From the NCBI GenBank assembly GCA_937896295.1, contig CALBME010000174.1, positions 1 through 7,396 on the forward strand: DNA of 7,396 nucleotides, written 5' to 3'. Shown here piece by piece: positions 1 through 4,829 of this stretch (positions are counted from its first letter, which is position 1; the number at the start of each line of letters is the position of its first letter). The position numbers and the translations under genes are program-made. The notes below the pieces were generated by a model. That model was not told the DNA's origin and searched no databases. It saw nothing but the letters and a program-made list of their open reading frames with translations. The stretch is from an uncultured Micavibrio sp. (GTDB lineage: Bacteria; Pseudomonadota; Alphaproteobacteria; Micavibrionales; UBA1664).

Positions 1-351
1 ACCTCGATCCGTCAGCCCGCCGAGGGCCGGCGGCATCGCTTCTCCTGGATCAACGAGTGGAAGGAGCGCACCGACCGGAACGGCAAGCCCGACGGGATCG
101 AGCTGATCCTGCCCGACTGGTTCTACCAGGCCGTCCTCGACGACGCGCTCGTGCTGACGATCGACCGCGCCTATTTCGGCCTGACGGGCGGTCTCGACCG
201 CTGGCTCTATCGAATTGTCCGCAAGCACGGCGGCCGTCAGCGCAACGGCTGGCGTTTCGACTTCCGCCACCTCCACCAGAAATCAGGCGCGCTCTCCCCC
301 TTCAAGCGCTTCGCCTTCGAGCTCAGGGATCTGATCCGGCGCCAGCCGCTT
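1..351 (+). pseudogene. repA: RepA-type replication initiator fragment (interior only)
   Basis: The translation contains the stretches IRQPAEGRRHRFSWINEW, LILPDWFYQAVLDD, LTIDRAYFGLTGGLDRWLYR, GWRFDFRHLHQKSG and SPFKRFAFELRDLIRRQPL. I recognise these from the plasmid-encoded RepA family (Pfam RepA_C type), which binds origin DNA and starts replication. In Alphaproteobacteria these proteins are common on plasmids and on integrative conjugative elements near parA and transfer genes. The N-terminal part lies outside the window. The expected continuation after RRQPL, usually a PGY-type motif and a further C-terminal region, is missing because the frame switches to SDR sequence. About 90% of third codon positions are G or C by hand count, higher than downstream genes, which fits foreign origin. 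Function is almost certainly lost if the junction is real. Family assignment is from memory of conserved motifs. Confidence 0.75.
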
Positions 352-816
352 CTGGAAACAACGGCGGCGGATTTCAGCGCCGTCATCGATACAAACCTCA
401 AAGGGGCTTTCCTGTGTGCGCAGGCCGCCGCCAAGGTGATGCAGGGGTTGCGCGACCGGGGGCGCGACATTCTGGGATCCATCGTGCTTTTATCCGCGGA
501 CGAGGCGTTCTGCGCCCTCCCGAACGTCGCCCCCTATCTGGCCGCGGCGGCCGGGGTGGAACGGCTGGCCCAGTCGCTGGCCCGCCCGCTTGCCGATTTC
601 GATGTGCGCATCAATTCGGTCAGGGTGGGGCCGACGGATACCGGTTTGCTGCGTTCAGCGGCTGGGCCGGGCAAGACCGCCCTTAATGCCGCGCTTGCCC
701 GCATGCCGCAGAGCCGCGTGATCGAACCGCATGAAGTTGCTAAAATGATCCTGTTCCTTGCCAGTGCGGATGCCTCCGCCATGACAGGGCAAAATCTGGG
801 TATGGGAGCGCACTGA
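1..816 (+). CDS. Chimeric open frame: RepA interior fused to SDR C-terminal part (5' end outside window)
   Basis: One uninterrupted frame enters from the left edge and stops at TGA 814-816. Its first 117 codons read as a plasmid/ICE replication initiator. The remaining 154 codons read as the C-terminal part of a short-chain dehydrogenase. No single protein family has this arrangement, so it is best read as two gene fragments joined in frame near 346-354. The ATG at 151 lies inside the RepA part, has no convincing ribosome binding site, and would give a hybrid lacking the SDR dinucleotide fold. An automatic annotation may call it an SDR protein, but it should not be expected to be an active oxidoreductase. 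The two parts are described separately. Confidence 0.75.
   Translation, partial: TSIRQPAEGRRHRFSWINEWKERTDRNGKPDGIELILPDWFYQAVLDDALVLTIDRAYFGLTGGLDRWLYRIVRKHGGRQRNGWRFDFRHLHQKSGALSPFKRFAFELRDLIRRQPLLETTAADFSAVIDTNLKGAFLCAQAAAKVMQGLRDRGRDILGSIVLLSADEAFCALPNVAPYLAAAAGVERLAQSLARPLADFDVRINSVRVGPTDTGLLRSAAGPGKTALNAALARMPQSRVIEPHEVAKMILFLASADASAMTGQNLGMGAH
349..816 (+). pseudogene. 5'-truncated short-chain dehydrogenase (SDR) remnant
   Basis: The frame from about codon 118 matches the second half of a classical SDR: the NLKGAF helix-4 motif with its Asn, a strand-5 segment SIVLLS, the PYLAAAAGV segment, VRINSVRVGPTDTGLL, and a C-terminal MTGQNLGMGAH resembling the usual TGQ...DGG ending. The N-terminal Rossmann motif TGxxxGIG and the NNAG motif are absent because RepA sequence replaces them. 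The catalytic Tyr is present, but the Lys four residues later is Ala, and the Ser expected 13 residues before Tyr also aligns to Ala. The ancestral protein may therefore already have been a divergent or inactive SDR. The stop codon lies one base before the ATG of the aldehyde dehydrogenase, so the two were probably co-translated. The reduced substrate is unknown. Confidence 0.75.
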
Positions 817-817
817 C

Positions 818-2329
818 ATGCATTTTGATGCCGCACACATTCTGGCCGCCTTTGGACTGGATACACAGAAAGGCGACCTGAGCGTCAGTACGCCGGTCGA
901 CGGTTCGGTGATCGCCTCGGTCCGGACCATGCGCGCGGGCGACGTGGACGCCATGGTCATCAGCGCACAAAGCGCATTTACCCAGTGGCGGCTCGTGCCT
1001 GCGCCGGTGCGGGGTGAATTCGTCCGCCTGCTCGGAAACGAACTACGTCAGGCCAAGGAACAGCTTTCGCAACTCGTCACGCTGGAATGCGGCAAGATCA
1101 TCGCCGAAGGCCGGGGCGAGGTGCAGGAAATGATCGATATCTGCGATTTCGCCGTCGGGCTGTCGCGCCAGCTTTACGGCCTGACCATGCCGTCCGAACG
1201 CCCCGGCCACCATATGCGCGAGGTGTGGCAGCCGCTGGGCCCCATCGGCGTCATTTCAGCCTTTAATTTTCCTGTCGCCGTGTGGATGTGGAACGCAGCA
1301 CTGGCGATCGTGTGCGGTAATCCCGTCATCTGGAAACCGTCTGAAAAGACGCCGCTGACGGCGCTGGCCTGTCAGGCCATTTTCGATGCGGCGGTCCGCA
1401 AATTCCGTGATGCCGGGCATGACATTCCGCAGCATCTGAACCAGGTGCTGATCGGCGGACGCGATGTGGGGCAGGCTTTAAGCGCCCATCACGCCGTTCC
1501 CCTGATCTCGGCGACCGGGTCCGGCGCCATGGGCCGTGCCGTGGCCGGTGTGGTCGCCGCGCGTCTGGGGCGCAGCCTGCTGGAACTGGGCGGCAACAAC
1601 GCCATGATCGTGGCGCCCAGCGCCGATCTGGACATGGCCGTGCGTTCCATCCTGTTCAGCGCAGTGGGCACGGCGGGGCAGCGCTGCACTTCCCTGCGGC
1701 GCCTGATTGTGCATGAAGATATCTACGACCGGCTGATCCCGGTGCTGCAAAAGGCGTATGGCAATATACGTATCGGCAATCCGTTCGACCCGGCCACGCT
1801 GGTCGGTCCGCTGATCGACCAGGGCGCGTACGACCAGATGCAGGCGGCGCTTCGTCAGGCGGAGGCCGAGGGCGGGACCATCCTTGCCGGTGGCGGGCCG
1901 GCGGTAACCGGACAGGGCGGGGCGTATGTCCAGCCCGCGCTGGTGGCGATGCTGCAGCAAAGCGAAATCGTCGCGCGCGAAACATTCGCGCCCATACTGT
2001 ATGTGATGAAATACCGTCTGTTCGATGTTGCGCTGAATATGCAGAACGGGGTTCCGCAGGGCCTGTCATCGTGCATCTTTACTACCGACATGCGCGAGGC
2101 GGAGATTTTCGTATCTGCCGTGGGGTCGGATTGCGGCATTGCCAACGTCAATATCGGTCCTTCCGGGGCCGAAATTGGCGGTGCCTTCGGTGGCGAGAAA
2201 GAAACCGGGGGCGGACGCGAGTCCGGTTCGGATTCGTGGAAGGCGTATATGCGCCGCCAGACCCAGACGGTCAATTACTCGACCAAGCTGCCGCTGGCGC
2301 AGGGCGTGATTTTCGACGTCACGCCCTAG
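818..2329 (+). CDS. amaB: ALDH7 / antiquitin-type aldehyde dehydrogenase (alpha-aminoadipate semialdehyde dehydrogenase)
   Basis: A full-length 503-residue cytosolic NAD-dependent aldehyde dehydrogenase. Catalytic elements are in order: Asn150 in FNFPVAVW, WKPSEKTPL for cofactor binding, Glu256 in LELGGNN, the nucleophile Cys290 in GQRCTS, and Glu388 in RETFAP. The Glu-to-Cys spacing of 34 is normal. The run GTAGQRCTSLRRLIVH and the C-terminal stretch GAEIGGAFGGEKETGGGRES, followed by LPLAQG, are hallmarks of family 7 (antiquitin). This family oxidises alpha-aminoadipate semialdehyde, in equilibrium with piperideine-6-carboxylate, to alpha-aminoadipate in lysine catabolism. The ATG at 818 is preceded by GGGAG (804-808) and follows the upstream stop by one base. 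Loss of the upstream SDR's 5' end may have separated this gene from its native promoter. The symbol is by family; a different semialdehyde substrate is possible. Confidence 0.9.
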   Translation: MHFDAAHILAAFGLDTQKGDLSVSTPVDGSVIASVRTMRAGDVDAMVISAQSAFTQWRLVPAPVRGEFVRLLGNELRQAKEQLSQLVTLECGKIIAEGRGEVQEMIDICDFAVGLSRQLYGLTMPSERPGHHMREVWQPLGPIGVISAFNFPVAVWMWNAALAIVCGNPVIWKPSEKTPLTALACQAIFDAAVRKFRDAGHDIPQHLNQVLIGGRDVGQALSAHHAVPLISATGSGAMGRAVAGVVAARLGRSLLELGGNNAMIVAPSADLDMAVRSILFSAVGTAGQRCTSLRRLIVHEDIYDRLIPVLQKAYGNIRIGNPFDPATLVGPLIDQGAYDQMQAALRQAEAEGGTILAGGGPAVTGQGGAYVQPALVAMLQQSEIVARETFAPILYVMKYRLFDVALNMQNGVPQGLSSCIFTTDMREAEIFVSAVGSDCGIANVNIGPSGAEIGGAFGGEKETGGGRESGSDSWKAYMRRQTQTVNYSTKLPLAQGVIFDVTP

Positions 2330-2349
2330 TCCTTGGGATTTTCCACAAT

Positions 2350-2379
2350 TTGCATTTCTGCAGGCTGTTCCGCTATTTT
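2350..2379 (+). promoter_or_regulatory. Possible sigma-70-type promoter for the 164-residue protein
   Basis: TTGCAT (2350-2355) and TATTTT (2374-2379) are 18 bases apart, within the 79-base gap between the aldehyde dehydrogenase stop and the next ATG. A start near 2386 would leave a leader of about 23 bases containing the AAGGGGA ribosome binding site. The match to consensus is modest, and read-through from upstream is equally possible because no terminator follows the dehydrogenase. Confidence 0.3.
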
Positions 2380-2408
2380 CCCGCGCAACGGCAATAAGGG
2401 GATGACAG

Positions 2409-2903
2409 ATGCTTCGTGATTTGTTCAGGCGTAAAGCCGATGACACCGTGTGGGTGGACGATCTTGCGTTAAAGCGTCTGGTCTTTGCCTGCGATATCGG
2501 ACTCTGCGGCTGGTGGATGGGGCATGACATGCTTGCGCTGTATCGCGGCCTGAAAGACAATGGCGCCCAATTCCAGTTTTCCATCACGCAGGCGACGGCT
2601 GACTATCTCAATCGCGTGATTGATAACAGCGGCCACCTGCCGGTGCCGGGTCCTGTCATCGGAACACGCCAGCATGGGCCGGTGGCCATGTATGGCATGC
2701 GCCTGTGGCTCGAAGGTCGCAATTTTGATGTTGCCTATGTTGCCAAGGACCAGGATAACCGCAGCGCCATTTTCACACCCGTCCGCCAGACAAAAATCAA
2801 ATATGAACACCGCTTCACCAACGGGGGCGGGTGGACGCCGGATACACCTGCGCGTCCTTTCCGGCCGGCGCGGGAAGGCATGGTCCTGAATATCCTCGTA
2901 TGA
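2409..2903 (+). CDS. Hypothetical protein, 164 residues
   Basis: I do not recognise this protein. The frame is well supported: a strong purine-rich site AAGGGGA (about 2396-2402) lies six bases before ATG 2409, codon choice resembles the neighbours, and an intrinsic terminator follows about 115 bases after the stop. The protein begins with a basic segment (MLRDLFRRK). A hydrophobic/aromatic segment follows at residues 23-47, containing LVFACDIGLCGWWMGHDM with two cysteines (28 and 33) and two tryptophans. A Gly/Pro-rich turn (about 77-91) and a YGMRLWLEGRNFDVAYV strand-like segment come next. No signal peptide or transmembrane helix is convincing, so it is probably cytosolic. It shares direction with the aldehyde dehydrogenase, but the 79-base gap gives no strong functional link. 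Confidence 0.75.
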   Translation: MLRDLFRRKADDTVWVDDLALKRLVFACDIGLCGWWMGHDMLALYRGLKDNGAQFQFSITQATADYLNRVIDNSGHLPVPGPVIGTRQHGPVAMYGMRLWLEGRNFDVAYVAKDQDNRSAIFTPVRQTKIKYEHRFTNGGGWTPDTPARPFRPAREGMVLNILV

Positions 2904-2953
2904 AGTTTACGGTTTTGAACGGGGATTCAGGTTCTCTTAAGGAATCGCCGTTA

Positions 2954-3054
2954 GGGTTTAGGTATGAGGGCCGCTTCACACGGGCTTCATGTTCTCCATA
3001 AACCCTTGTCAGTGTTTGGATCGGCTTTTCCCTCCCGGAAAAGCCGATCTTTTT
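2954..3054 (+). ncRNA. Candidate structured RNA or 3' UTR ending in an intrinsic terminator
   Basis: GGGTTTA (2954-2960) can pair with TAAACCC about 40 bases later. Between them ATGAGGGCCG and CGGGCTTCAT can form a hairpin around a 7-base loop, with one G-U pair and one mismatch. The perfect terminator at 3019-3054 follows directly. Two nested hairpins plus a terminator are what a small RNA, or a processed 3' end of the 2409 gene, would look like. I see no clear separate promoter and recognise no RNA family, so this is a structural suggestion only. Confidence 0.25.
3019..3054 (+). terminator. Strong rho-independent terminator
   Basis: A perfect 13-base-pair stem, GATCGGCTTTTCC (3019-3031) with GGAAAAGCCGATC (3037-3049), closes a 5-base pyrimidine loop and is followed by five T residues (3050-3054). 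It would end transcription of the 164-residue protein gene about 115 bases after its stop codon, or of a small RNA between them. Confidence 0.9.
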
Positions 3055-3100
3055 AGCGCCCGTTTTTTTCGAGTCGCGGCTGTTCTTTTACGTAAGCGCA

Positions 3101-3142
3101 TTAACCTTGCGTTTACGCATGTGGCGTCACACTGAATATAAG
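3101..3142 (+). promoter_or_regulatory. Possible CtrA-activated promoter
   Basis: TTAA (3101-3104), seven bases, then TTTAC (3112-3116) differs by one base from the alphaproteobacterial CtrA consensus TTAA-N7-TTAAC. A TATAAG -10-like hexamer sits at 3137-3142, putting the box at about -48 to -33 of a start near 3149, which is the usual position for CtrA activation over the -35 region. The box lies within a near-perfect dyad, CGTAAGCGCA (3091-3100) with TGCGTTTACG (3108-3117). It would drive the DUF465 gene 133 bases downstream. Assignment rests on motif and geometry only. Confidence 0.35.
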
Positions 3143-3220
3143 CACTGAAATGAACGAGTTAGGGGTGCGGCATCAAAAACTGCCGGCTCTCAGTGGCGAA
3201 GCGCAAGCCTTCGTGCTAGC

Positions 3221-3249
3221 TTGTTATTATTCAGATAAAAAAATATAGG
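3221..3249 (+). promoter_or_regulatory. Probable sigma-70-type promoter of the DUF465 gene
   Basis: TTGTTA (3221-3226) and TATAGG (3244-3249) are separated by an ideal 17 bases, in an AT-rich stretch just upstream of the small gene. A start near 3256 would leave a leader of about 26 bases containing GAAGGAGA. Confidence 0.45.
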
Positions 3250-3281
3250 TCCAACGAAGTTCCGTTCGAAGGAGAAAGTGC

Positions 3282-3485
3282 ATGCCACAAGAGCGTCTTG
3301 ATGCATTACAGCGTAAGCATTCCATGTTATCCGCATTGATTGAACGTGAAGAAAGCATTCCGTCCGCCAATGACAGCTATATCCGGCAACTTAAGCGTCA
3401 AAAACTGATGATCAAGGACATCCTGTCCGGTGTCCGTGATGATCTGTTGGGCGAAGTCAGCCGCCGGCAGTCCGGTACCGCGTAA
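3282..3485 (+). CDS. YdcH/DUF465 family small protein
   Basis: A 67-residue protein with an excellent ribosome binding site, GAAGGAGA (3268-3275), six bases before ATG 3282. The pattern RLDALQRKHSMLSALIEREE followed by YIRQLKRQKLMIKDIL is that of the DUF465/YdcH family: a short helical hairpin with a conserved His in the first helix and an LKRQKL-type motif in the second. Its biochemical role is not established. The protein is highly charged with no membrane segment, so it is probably cytosolic, and coiled-coil self-association is likely. It is monocistronic, with its own promoter candidates upstream and a terminator 60 bases after the stop. The possible CtrA box upstream suggests cell-cycle control. 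Codon use is AT-richer than in the other genes. Confidence 0.88.
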   Translation: MPQERLDALQRKHSMLSALIEREESIPSANDSYIRQLKRQKLMIKDILSGVRDDLLGEVSRRQSGTA

Positions 3486-3494
3486 TTCCAAAAG

Positions 3495-3525
3495 CCTCCT
3501 CCTGTTTTTGGGTGAGTAGCCTCCT
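3495..3525 (+). repeat. Paired CCTCCT (anti-Shine-Dalgarno) motifs in the DUF465 3' UTR
   Basis: AGCCTCCTCCTG and AGCCTCCTGCAG occur about 25 bases apart between the DUF465 stop codon and the terminator. Both carry CCTCCT (3495-3503 and 3520-3525), the sequence of the 16S rRNA 3' end, which in an RNA could pair with ribosome binding sites. Neither lies in a strong hairpin that I can find, so both may be exposed. Confidence 0.6.
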
Positions 3526-3545
3526 GCAGTGCATATGTTTCAAAT

Positions 3546-3576
3546 AAAAACGCCGTCCAAAAGGACGGCGTTTTTT
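3546..3576. terminator. Bidirectional intrinsic terminator between DUF465 and trcR
   Basis: AAAAACGCCGTCC (3546-3558), loop AAAA, GGACGGCGTTTTTT (3563-3576). The GC stem of eight base pairs is flanked by A and T runs, so it terminates on both strands. It serves the plus-strand DUF465 gene and the convergent minus-strand trcR, whose stop codon is 28 bases away. Confidence 0.92.
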
Positions 3577-3603
3577 ATTGCGTTTTTTCCAGGCGGGCGG
3601 GGC

Positions 3604-4230
3604 TTAAGAGCCGGTGCCGCGCAGGAAGTTGGTGAAGTCGAAACCGGTATCTTTCTGTGCCGGCTCTTCGCGGGCTTCCTCGACCGGGGGTTTCCATTTG
3701 CCTTCTTTTTCGGCCTGTTTGCGGGCCTTGGTGACAGCCTTGTCGAATTCGGGGTAGGAGCACAGGCCCAGTTCCACCGGCGAACGCGGCTGGAAGTTGG
3801 CGCTGTTCGGGTGGGTTTTGTCGCGCACGGACTGGATCGTGTTGCGGGTCGTGCCCACCAGGCGGCCGATCGTGTTGTCGTTCAGTTCCGGGTGGTGCTT
3901 GAGCAACCATGCGATCGCGTCCGGCTTGTCCTGACGCTTCGAGATCGGCGTGTAACGCGGGCCTTTCGAACGGGCCTTCGGCTCGGGCAGGTCGGTCTCA
4001 ATGCCTTTCAGGCGGTATTGCGGGTCGGCTTCGCCTTTTTTGATTTCTTCGGCCACCAGCAGGCGGGCCTGCATCGGGGACTGGCCGGTGATTTTCTGGC
4101 CTTCCTCGTCGGCGAGGGCCTGCACTTCCAGTGCGTGCAGATTGCAGAATGCGGCGATCTGATCAAAGGTCAGCATCGTATTTTCGATCAGCCAGACGGC
4201 GGTGGCTTTAGGCATCAAAGGAGCATTCAT
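3604..4230 (-). CDS. trcR: TrcR / DUF1013 family cell-cycle transcriptional regulator
   Basis: A 208-residue DNA-binding protein matching the alphaproteobacterial DUF1013 family, annotated as cell-cycle regulator TrcR. Diagnostic stretches are MPKATAVWL near the N-terminus, KGPRYTPISKRQDKPDAIAW, LVGTTRNTIQSVRDKTH and NSANFQPRSPVELGLCS. Two helix-turn-helix-like segments are visible, about residues 21-40 and 115-138. The last 45 residues are charged and probably flexible. Members are thought to act with RNA polymerase on cell-cycle genes. The start at 4230 is chosen because AGGA (4239-4242 on the plus strand) lies eight bases from it. The ATG at 4236 is only two bases from that site, and the ATG at 4215, the common family start, has no site. 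The gene faces DUF465 and shares its terminator. Confidence 0.9.
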   Translation of the reverse strand: MNAPLMPKATAVWLIENTMLTFDQIAAFCNLHALEVQALADEEGQKITGQSPMQARLLVAEEIKKGEADPQYRLKGIETDLPEPKARSKGPRYTPISKRQDKPDAIAWLLKHHPELNDNTIGRLVGTTRNTIQSVRDKTHPNSANFQPRSPVELGLCSYPEFDKAVTKARKQAEKEGKWKPPVEEAREEPAQKDTGFDFTNFLRGTGS

Positions 4231-4265
4231 ATTCATAATCCTAAGTTTTTGGGGGAAACGGCGGC

Positions 4266-4296
4266 AATATACTCAATTCTGAAGCGATTGCCACAA
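4266..4296 (-). promoter_or_regulatory. Possible trcR promoter
   Basis: On the minus strand TTGTGG (4296-4291) and TATATT (4271-4266) are 19 bases apart, slightly long. A start near 4259 would leave a leader of about 29 bases. This is the best match in the AT-rich stretch before trcR, but it is weak. Confidence 0.3.
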
Positions 4297-4532
4297 AATA
4301 TTAAGATTTGTAGGGTCCCGGCGTGAAAATGCCTGTGGACGGTCCGCGGTAGGCCGGTATGGCGGAGATCCGTACGCTGGGACCAAGTTTCATAAAGGCG
4401 GTTACAGGTTTAAGGCGATACCTGAGGAAACTTAAAAACCTGGATTTTTAAATGTTAAATCGATTGTTCAGAAAAACCTTTAAAAACCATTTTTTACAAT
4501 ACGTTATGCCAATTTTTGTACAGGCTCATTTT

Positions 4533-4561
4533 CTGGATGAAGTTTCATTTACGGCTATATT
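4533..4561 (+). promoter_or_regulatory. Possible promoter of the DUF1192-patatin-bdhA operon
   Basis: TATATT at 4556-4561 is a good -10 element. The -35 position 17 bases upstream reads CTGGAT, which is poor, so an activator might be needed. A start would fall near 4568, at the edge of the TCATGT/ACATGA dyad. An alternative is TTACAT (4625-4630), which would start transcription almost at the DUF1192 ATG and give a nearly leaderless message. Confidence 0.3.
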
Positions 4562-4567
4562 TTCAGG

Positions 4568-4607
4568 TCATGTCTTACATGAGCAAGCCAAGCGCCTCAA
4601 GGCTTGC
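4568..4607 (+). promoter_or_regulatory. Dyad and adjacent hairpin in the operon leader
   Basis: TCATGT-CTT-ACATGA (4568-4582) is a perfect dyad. It is followed at once by GCAAGCC (4583-4589) and GGCTTGC (4601-4607), a 7-base-pair hairpin with an 11-base loop. No T run follows, so it is not a classical terminator. It could be an operator just downstream of the predicted start, or leader RNA structure. Confidence 0.35.
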
Positions 4608-4639
4608 CGGATTGCGGCTTCGTGTTACATTTTCAGCCC

Positions 4640-4828
4640 ATGGAAGAAGCCGATTTTTTACCGCAGAAGAAAAAGCCGCAGCTTCGCCCGCTGGATTCCC
4701 TGTCCATAGACGAACTGCACGCCTATATCGCTGAAATGCGCGAGGAGATCACCCGGGTCGAGGGTGAGATCAGGCGCAAGAAGGCCTCGGCTGAGGCCGC
4801 CAGCCTGTTTTTCAAGAAAGCCGATTAA
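4640..4828 (+). CDS. DUF1192 family small protein
   Basis: A 62-residue protein. The core, LDSLSIDELHAYIAEMREEI followed by RVEGEIRRKKASAEAASLFFK, matches the alphaproteobacterial DUF1192 family: a short acidic start, a Lys/Pro linker (residues 9-18), then one long amphipathic helix likely to form a coiled coil. The function is unknown, and the charged, soluble sequence suggests a cytosolic adaptor. The ATG at 4640 gives the usual family length. No Shine-Dalgarno sequence precedes it, so translation may be leaderless or weak. A TTG at 4604 in the same frame would add 12 residues unlike the family. The stop is one base before the patatin ATG, making it first gene of an operon with patatin and bdhA. 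Confidence 0.82.
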   Translation: MEEADFLPQKKKPQLRPLDSLSIDELHAYIAEMREEITRVEGEIRRKKASAEAASLFFKKAD

Positions 4829-4829
4829 C

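Larger units (their letters stand above)
4237..4639. other. Divergent intergenic region between trcR and the DUF1192 operon
   Basis: About 400 bases without a convincing gene. Next to trcR lies its probable promoter. Bases 4330-4450 can fold into several short helices: CCTGT 4332 with ACAGG 4405, GGTCC 4341 with GGACC 4380, and GTATGG 4357 with CCGTAC 4370. This might be a leader or small RNA, but no helix is strong. Bases 4430-4560 are markedly AT-rich with several TTAA words, none spaced as a CtrA box. The word AAGTTTCAT occurs twice (4385 and 4540). The plus-strand promoter and dyad elements of the operon occupy 4530-4610. Confidence 0.55.

Noticed and set aside
57..686. 209-codon plus-strand frame overlapping the RepA/SDR frame
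   Set aside because: Arg/Pro-rich shadow in GC-rich DNA; the overlapping frame has clear family motifs in both halves.
1478..1960. 160-codon minus-strand frame within the aldehyde dehydrogenase gene
   Set aside because: Antisense shadow of a well-conserved enzyme; no family motif or start signal.
2066..2587. 173-codon minus-strand frame across the ALDH end and the next gene
   Set aside because: Antisense to two supported genes, with no ribosome binding site or recognisable domain.
3529..4326. 265-codon plus-strand frame opposite trcR
   Set aside because: Phe/Gly/Arg-rich antisense translation running through the terminator and the whole of trcR, which has strong family motifs on the other strand.
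4430..4500. CtrA boxes in the TTAA-rich stretch
   Set aside because: TTAA words occur but none pair at the seven-base spacing; they reflect AT-rich composition.
4452..4709. 85-codon plus-strand frame in the AT-rich intergenic region
   Set aside because: Overlaps DUF1192 out of frame, has no Shine-Dalgarno sequence and no recognisable motif.
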